Assembly (NCBI GenBank): GCA_002189035.1
Contig: NEEC01000014.1
Coordinates: forward strand, 1,986,501 to 2,050,500
Reading direction: 5' to 3'
Source: Utricularia gibba
Taxonomy: Eukaryota > Streptophyta > Magnoliopsida > Lamiales > Lentibulariaceae
Length of the DNA: 64,000 bases
Shown: piece after piece, positions 57,382 to 64,000 of the stretch
Numbering within the stretch: the stretch's first letter is position 1
How the letters are laid out: every line of letters starts with the position of its first letter
Made by a program: the position numbers and the translations under genes
The notes under the pieces: model-generated
What the model was told of the DNA's origin: nothing
The model's input: the letters and a program-made list of their open reading frames with translations, nothing else
Database searches by the model: none

Positions 57382-59545
57382 ATGGCCGCCAAGACAGCTG
57401 GACCACCCACCTCCGCCGCGGGCGACGCCGCTACCAAAGCCGGGAGTGCCGTCTCCGGGGAGCTTCCGGCCGCCCTTAACCCGAGTAAGAAGCCGGCGAG
57501 AAATTTGTTTTCTTTGGCTTGCTCCATCCTGGCTTGCATGACCTCAGTGTTACTCGGATACGGTACGCATCATACCTACAGCACCACTGATACAACCTGC
57601 AAATGAAATGCAAATTAATGAGGATGAATTTGTTCGTGTACCCAGATATTGGAGTCATGAGTGGAGCCATAATTTTCATCGAGAAGGAACTCAAATTAAC
57701 AAGTGTGCAAAAGGAGATCATCATGGGGATCTTCAGTCTTTACTCTCTTATCGGCTGCATCATAAGCGGCCGTACTTCTGATTGGATCGGCCGCCGCTTC
57801 ACGATCGTCATCGCCGGAGCAATCTTTTTCGTTGGCGCAATCCTCATGAGCCTTGCTACGAATTACGCGTTCCTAATGGTCGGGAGATTCGTCGCCGGAA
57901 TCGGCGTCGGCTACGCCCTTACTATTGCTCCGGTTTACACGGCGGAGGTCGCCCCCGCTTCCTGCCGCGGCTTCCTCTTAACCTTCCCGGAGGTTTTCAT
58001 CAACGTTGGTAAATATTTTATTATATTTTTTCATTAATGGGTCTAATTTTCTTGACTTTTTTTCTTACTAGCAATAGTGTTGTTTTATTACTAATAAATT
58101 ATCAAAATTTAAGTCGTCTTTTGGCATTAGACAACTAGATATAATTGCGTGGTTTTTGGACTATTTCTTAAATATTATTTTAATTTTGTATGCGTTGTCG
58201 TGACTAATGAGTATTACATAATTAAAAATACCTTTTTATCGTTAGGCGTTGTGTCATCGCTGTCTTGTTACCCCATGCCCTAAAGTGGGCGCTCTTGGCT
58301 TGGTACTACATTTATTTAATAGGTGTTTTGTAGTTACGTGTTATTCTTTTACTTTTTTAGTCCTAAAGTAAAAATGATTTTTATATGTTATCGTGTAATA
58401 ATATAAGTTTAATGGATTTTTGGATTAATTGAAGATAATCAATGTTTTTGAACAACAGGGATTCTCTTGGGATATGTTTCAAACCTGGCCTTCTCCAACT
58501 TACCGATCCACTTGGGATGGCGGGTGATGCTGGGTTTCGGCGTCATCCCATCCGCCTTCCTCGTAACGGTCATCATCTTCATGCCGGAATCGCCGCGGTG
58601 GCTGGTAATGCAGGGCCGTCTCGGGGAAGCTAAAGCAGTCCTCTACAAAACGTCGGACACGGAGGAGGAAGCCGAGATCCGCCTCTCGGAAATCAAAGCT
58701 GCCGCCGGTATCCCGAAAGCTGCTCAGATGACGTCGTTACCGTGGCTAAAGGTCACACCGGAGAGGGGGTCTGGCGCGACCTCCTCCTCCGTCCCACAGC
58801 ACCCGTACGTCACATCCTCCTCTGCGCCCTCGGGATCCATTTCTTCGAGATGGCCTGCGGAATCGAAGCCGTGGTTCTCTACAGTCCCGAGATTTTCAAA
58901 CAAGCCGGAATCAGATCCGATCATTACATTCTGCTCGCGACGATGGCCGTCGGATTCGTGAAACTGATGTTCATAATGGTGGCCACTTTCTTCCTCGACA
59001 AAGTCGGACGGCGGCCGCTGCTTCTCACGAGCGTCGGCGGCTGCACAGTGTTTCTAGCGGTTTTAGCCTTCGGGCTCACCGTGATCCAGAAATCCCCGGT
59101 CAGGGTTCCCTGGGCGGTGGCCGTCTGCGTAGTCTCCCTCCTCTGCTACGTGTCGTTTTTCGCCAGCGGGATGGGGCCCATCACGTGGGTATACAGTTCA
59201 GAGATATTCCCTTTGAGGCTGCGCGCCCAGGGGGCCAGCTTGGCCGTGGCCACCAACAGGGTGACGAGCGCTGTTTTCTCGATGACGTTTATATCCCTGT
59301 ACCAGGGCATCACCTTGGGCGGGGCGTTTTTCCTGTACGCCGGGATATCTGCCGTGTCCTGGTTTTTTATCTACAGTCTGTTCCCTGAGACACGGGGGAG
59401 GACACTGGAAGAAATGGAGGGCTTGTTCGGTAACTTCTTCAAGTGGAGGAGGTCATCCCCGAGGGCGTCGGAGGAAGACAAGAAAAGTAGCACCAATGGG
59501 CAGGTTGAAATGGGAGAGGCCTCCAACTTGGTTTCAAACACTTAA
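57382..59545 (+). CDS. Polyol transporter copy 3, with a one-base frameshift in exon 3
   Basis: Third tandem copy, more diverged than copies 1 and 2. Exons 57382-57562, 57646-58008 and 58459-59545. Exons 1 and 2 are open with a longer Ala/Ser-rich N-terminus (MAAKTAGPPTSAAGD) and GYDIGVMSGA. Exon 3 is open from ILLGYVSNLAFSNLP to AAGIPKAA; around 58724-58730 the conserved reading moves to another frame (DDVVTVAKGHTGEGVWRD). It then stays open to the stop at 59545 with VVLYSPEIFKQAG, DKVGRRPLLL and PETRGRTLEE. One base appears to be missing. Since both halves remain well conserved with no other damage, a sequence error or a very recent mutation is likely. With it, the protein would truncate before span 7. 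Confidence 0.85.
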
Positions 59546-60924
59546 CACTCTTAAGGCCTTCAGAATTCCCGTACACTACGACAATTACAGAATTTTGTGT
59601 GTTGGAATGGGATGCGACATTGCCTGCACATATCTAATAAATATACAAATAAAATACATAGTTCGGTTTCGATGAGGTCTGACCTGGCATCATTAACCCA
59701 AAGTCGAATTTCATTGTCATTTGAAATCGTCCACGTGGGGAATTACCGAGGGTCATGTTGTTGGTTGGTGAGATAAAATTAATAATTCAATTTTCGCATT
59801 TAGAATACTTATTCCGATTTCAAATGAGAAATTAACTTTCACCTTCTTTCCGACACGAAAACTTTGGGAGTTGTATTAGACGACACACACATCGGATAAG
59901 GTCAATGTCTGTTTCAAATAATTTGTGGTTTTTTATTAAAAATACTTTTTTATTCAATAAAAAAACAGAAAACTTTCATCTTTTATTTTATTAGAATTAT
60001 TTTTTATGGAATAAAGCTGAGAGCCATGGGCTATGAGCGAAGCTCCAACGGCTGGGTAGGCTGGGGATGGGATCCATGGCCACACGTGGTGCGATCATGG
60101 AGCATTAACGACTTGTTAGTTTTTTAAAAAGAGGCCATTATTGTCCTTTTTGAAAAACCCACAACAAACTTCTCTTTCGGAGTTGACAAGAGCACGCAAC
60201 GCAACAAACGTGGCCAATGTTTCTGTAGTCAAACAACAACAACAACAAAAAGGACAACTTCAGATGAGATTACGTGTGCTTTCTTCTGAGTAGGACATAT
60301 AATTATAATTAAATTAAGAGAAATTGAGGTTTTTTTTAATGTTTTTTGGATTTTCCTAATTCAAAAGCGATTTTATATCATTATGAGTTGCTGGGAATAT
60401 AATCACCAACAAACACTAGTTAAACGTGGGGAACATGATGTAATAATTTCTAATACAAGTGAATATTAGAACTGAGTTAAAAAAACCATCCTTCAAATGG
60501 GTGTCCGTTTTCTTAAAAGGAATGGGCCAGGCTCATTACAATAATGGGCTTCATGGCCCAGTAATACAAGAAACCTGATGGTTAGTTGTGTTTGAATCTG
60601 GGGCCCATCATGTGATTTGTTTCTTTTCTGTACTGTACTGCCTTGGTTTAATGTGATATATAATAATTAAGAAAAAAAAAACTATGTTGGTAAACGGTAA
60701 CCCATCGGGGTGGATACAACCCGACCCGAAAATGGAGCCGAGCGGGATAAAGGGAGTTGACAATTTCACCCTCCGCTCGAAGGGTTGCTGCAGTTGCTCT
60801 TCAGAGTAGATCGATACCAGGGATTTATTTTTCTTCTCCTGATCACTATCAGGTCAAGGGAGGTGCCGATTCTCAGTGTATTTATTCATTTATCGAGGCG
60901 TTTGGATTTGAATCGGACAGCTCA
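59546..60924 (+). promoter_or_regulatory. Coatomer gamma upstream region with clustered site II motifs
   Basis: About 1.4 kb between transporter copy 3 and coatomer gamma. Much of 59640-60400 is AT-rich. Close to the gene are TGGGCC (60523-60528), TGGGCT (60545-60550), GGCCCA (60555-60560) and GGGCCCA near 60602. This site II cluster is typical of housekeeping plant promoters bound by TCP factors. A CAA repeat lies near 60232-60247. Confidence 0.5.
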
Positions 60925-63900
60925 ATGGCGCAGCCGCTAGTCAAGAAAGACGACGATCGCGATGAAGAAGGTGTTGTATTGATTTTCATATTGAGTATTT
61001 GTCTGAAGTTTTTTCTGCTCCGGTATTAAACCTAGGTTTTGGAGTTCTGGACTATGTAATCTGGATCAGTTCTAGATCTGGGATTTTCAACGGAATGCAA
61101 ATGCAATTCGATATCGAAAATTTGTTTCTCTGGGTTAGACAGTTTGACGGCTTTAGTGTCTCTGAGAGTTAATGTTGGGATGGGAGTCAACCCTTGTGAT
61201 GATGCGTATGTTGCATTTCTTCTTTACGGTCAATCCGTTTGTAGATCTATTGTCACATAGAATGAACGGGGTGGCAGTTTACTGATTTGGATGAATCAGA
61301 GTTAGGATTAATCATTTTCAGGTGTCTTTATTTCAAAATGTACTGTTCTCTCGTTGTCAGTAGCATGATCTGATTAAGCACGATTGTATCCTAACCCTCC
61401 TTTGATTTTAGTCTAATTAGTGAAATTGAAACTTAAATTGCAGCGGAGTATTCTCCATTCATGGGAATTGAGAAGGGAGCAGTATTGCAAGAGGCGAGGG
61501 TTTTCAATGAACCCCAGTTGGATGCAAGAAGATGTTCTCAGGTACACAATGTTTGATGTTGCTGCGTTGGGATAGCGCTTTCAACAAACACTTTCTATAA
61601 GCTCTATTATAACTGGAAAACACTTATCATTGATATTTCAGTTCATTAGAATTTTATTTAATGCTATCATTTGATATTTCAGTTCATGGGAATTTTATCT
61701 AACGTTTCAATTATCTTCATTTAGGTCATCACAAAGCTTCTGTATCTGATAACTCAGGGTGAAACATTCACAAAGGTTGTGATCTGTTGCTCTGTCAGGG
61801 ATTCTTTGGTTATTTGTGTCCAACTTGTCCCCTTCTCTACACCATGTGCCCTGAATGATTATTGTAAATGATTCATATGTTCTCCATGTAGGATGGATGT
61901 CTAACAGAATTTTTATTATGATTTTCAGATTGAAGCTACGGAAGTTTTTTTTGCTGTTACAAAGTTATTTCAGTCTAAAGATGTTGGTTTAAGAAGAATG
62001 GTTTATATCATGATCAAAGAGCTTTCCCCTCAGCAGATGAGGTAGCTCCTCTGTTTCGATTATTTTTGTTGTTCATATATCTGTATTGGTCGGTTATATT
62101 CTCAGGGCTTCTGACGACACCTACTCTTGACATGAAAGGTCATTATTGTCACAAGCTCCCTCATGAAGGATATGAACAGCCGAACAGACATGTATCGAGC
62201 AAATGCTATTCGTGTACTTTGTAGAATCACTGATGGTACTCTTTTGTCCCAAATTGAGAGGTATCTAAAGCAGGCTATTGTGGATAAAAATCCGGTGGTT
62301 GCCAGTGCTGCACTTGTGAGTGGCATCCACTTGCTGCAGGTGCGATTTGATGCTCAAGAAATTTAATCGTGTTTTTGAAAAAACTGCTCATGTTTTCCTG
62401 TTGTTAATATCTTGCAGTCGAATCCTGAGATTGTGAAAAGGTGGACTAATGAAGTGCAAGAGGCCATTCAGTCTCGAGCAGCTCTTGTACAGTTCCATGC
62501 TCTTGCACTGCTCCACCAGGTTACCTTCGTTTCTCAGATGATGGGTTTCATTGCAGTTGTATTTTAGTGGTTACTGTAATGGAAAGTGCTGGCTAACATC
62601 CCTTTTCCTTGACTCTGTCACTCAATCAAGAGATTTCTTTTCATGTATAAGGAAAAATGATGTACTGTTTACTTTTCTGAATTCACTTTAATTTTGATTC
62701 TTTGAAGTGCTAATGGACATTATATGGTATGATAAGAATCAATCTACTGTATTTTGTGCATGCAGATTAGACAAAATGATCGCTTAGCTATTGGAAAGTT
62801 GGTTACGAGCTTGACAAAAGGTTCTGTTCGTTCTCCATTGGCACAATGCCTTCTGGTTCGCTATACTAGTCAGGTAATGCCTTACTGATGTCATGTCTTC
62901 TTCCATTAGGACGGTATGTATGGAGCATATTTGATATTAAGCATGATTATTATGCTTTTCACATTCCAGGTCATTAGAGAGTCAGGTGTAATTACTCAAG
63001 GAGAGCGGCCATTTTATGACTATCTTGAGGGTTGTCTACGCCATAAAGCAGAAATGGTCATTTTTGAAGCTGCTCGTGCCATCACTGAGTTGAGCAATGT
63101 TACTACGAGGGAGTTAACCCCTGCGATAACCGTTCTACAGCTTTTCCTAAGTTCTTCTAAGCCTGTTCTTAGATTTGCTGCAGTCCGGACCTTGAACAAG
63201 GTTTGTATTGGCATGCTGCTAACATAGCATTTATCTTTTCAGTGATTGGCTTTCTACTTGTCTTACAACGACTCTGCCATTGATTTGAGGGTGTTTTTAT
63301 TTATTTATTTATAGCTCACAGTAATTCTCTTCTGAAAGCCTGCAAAGCTTTTGAATCTTGAGTATTCGTCATGATTGTCCTAAGAGCCTAAATATAGTGA
63401 AACTCCTGAGGACTCACTGAATGGATATACTAGTCAATATACCATTTCTCATGCTCTTAATCTGCACAGGTAGCAATGACACATCCCATGGCTGTGACCA
63501 ATTGCAACATTGATATGGAGAGCCTGATTTCGGACCAGAATAGAAGCATAGCAACTCTTGCAATCACCACCCTCTTGAAAACAGGGAATGAATCAAGTGT
63601 CGATCGCTTGCTGAAACAGATAACGAATTTTATGTCTGATATTGCGGATGAGTTCAAGATTGTTGTGGTGGATGCTATAAGATCTCTGTGTTTGAAGTTC
63701 CCCTTGAAGTATAGATCCCTGTGCGTGATCTTTTAGTTTTTTTTTTTTAAATAATTGGATTTTCTTCATTATTTTATTCTTACTAACACTTTTAAATGTC
63801 CTTGTGTATGTTTTCAGGATGAATTTCCTTAGCAGTATCTTGAGAGAAGAAGGTGGCTTCGAGTATAAGAAGGCGATTGTTGATTCAATTGTGATATTGA

Positions 63901-63989
63901 TTCGGGATATCCCAGATGCCAAAGAAAGTGGATTGCTCCATTTGTGTGAGTTTATTGAGGACTGTGAATTCTCTTATCTTTCTACCCAG
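60925..63989 (+). CDS. COPG: Coatomer subunit gamma (COPI), 3' end outside window
   Basis: Gamma subunit of the COPI coat, which drives retrograde Golgi-to-ER vesicle traffic. Ten visible exons: 60925-60970, 61444-61541, 61725-61775, 61929-62041, 62139-62339, 62418-62519, 62766-62873, 62970-63200, 63470-63720, 63818-63989; the gene runs on past the window. The start [15 protein letters not shown] and [20 protein letters not shown] are as in other plants. The adaptin-like alpha-solenoid follows almost residue for residue ([74 protein letters not shown]). Exon 4 is one base short: near 62024-62032 the conserved LSPSADE needs one more base, most simply a fifth C in a CCCC run. An indel in the sequence is more likely than a true break in an essential gene. 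Confidence 0.94.
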
Positions 63990-64000
63990 GTGTGCTTTCT

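Noticed and set aside
1-64000. A biosynthetic gene cluster or new defence-type system
   Set aside because: The neighbours belong to unrelated cellular processes and all recognisable genes are ordinary plant families; nothing indicates a functional cluster beyond the transporter array.

Overview
This window is nuclear DNA of a flowering plant. The protein families (SnRK2, XLG, COR413, polyol transporters, a PPR editing factor, MED13), the many short GT-AG introns and the AT-rich intergenic DNA all fit a dicot. Homology feel and an array of polyol transporters suggest an asterid, but the species cannot be named from sequence alone. I recognise 21 protein-coding loci, one relic gene fragment, several promoter-type motif clusters and a few simple repeats. 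I saw no tRNA, rRNA, CRISPR array, prophage or intact transposon.

Layout. 0-11.6 kb: the 3' part of an ABA-type SnRK2 kinase (+), a FAM114/NOXP20-like protein (-), a large PXA-PX-Nexin_C sorting nexin (+), and a small secreted Cys-rich EXPP1-like protein (-). 12-23 kb: an intronless E-class PPR protein (-), a small plastid-type membrane protein (+), an extra-large G protein (-), a JINGUBANG-type WD40 protein (-) and a CYP74-family cytochrome P450 (-). 23-24.7 kb is AT-rich and empty. 24.7-39.2 kb: a COR413 membrane protein (+), a LACS2-like acyl-CoA synthetase (-), an ATL-type RING-H2 ligase (-) divergent from a 54-residue TOM6 gene (+), an unrecognised coiled-coil protein (-), a DUF547 protein (-) and an EEF1A-lysine-type methyltransferase (-). 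40-50 kb: a complete 22-exon MED13 gene (+). 52-59.5 kb: three tandem polyol transporter genes plus a decayed fragment of a fourth. 60.9 kb to the end: the 5' part of coatomer gamma (+).

The genes are an ordinary chromosomal mixture and not a pathway cluster. Several would be expected to respond to stress or ABA (SnRK2, COR413, CYP74, LACS2, polyol transporters, G-boxes upstream of the WD40 gene), but that is a shared theme, not evidence of co-regulation. I do not see a previously undescribed system.

The most notable structural signal is a set of one-base reading-frame breaks in otherwise well conserved exons: coatomer gamma exon 4, transporter copies 2 and 3, and probably the LACS start and one XLG splice junction. 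In coatomer gamma the break lies in a C homopolymer of an essential gene. Residual assembly indels are therefore the simplest explanation, although real decay of the transporter copies remains possible. Exon coordinates were derived by hand from GT-AG sites, reading phase and remembered family sequences.
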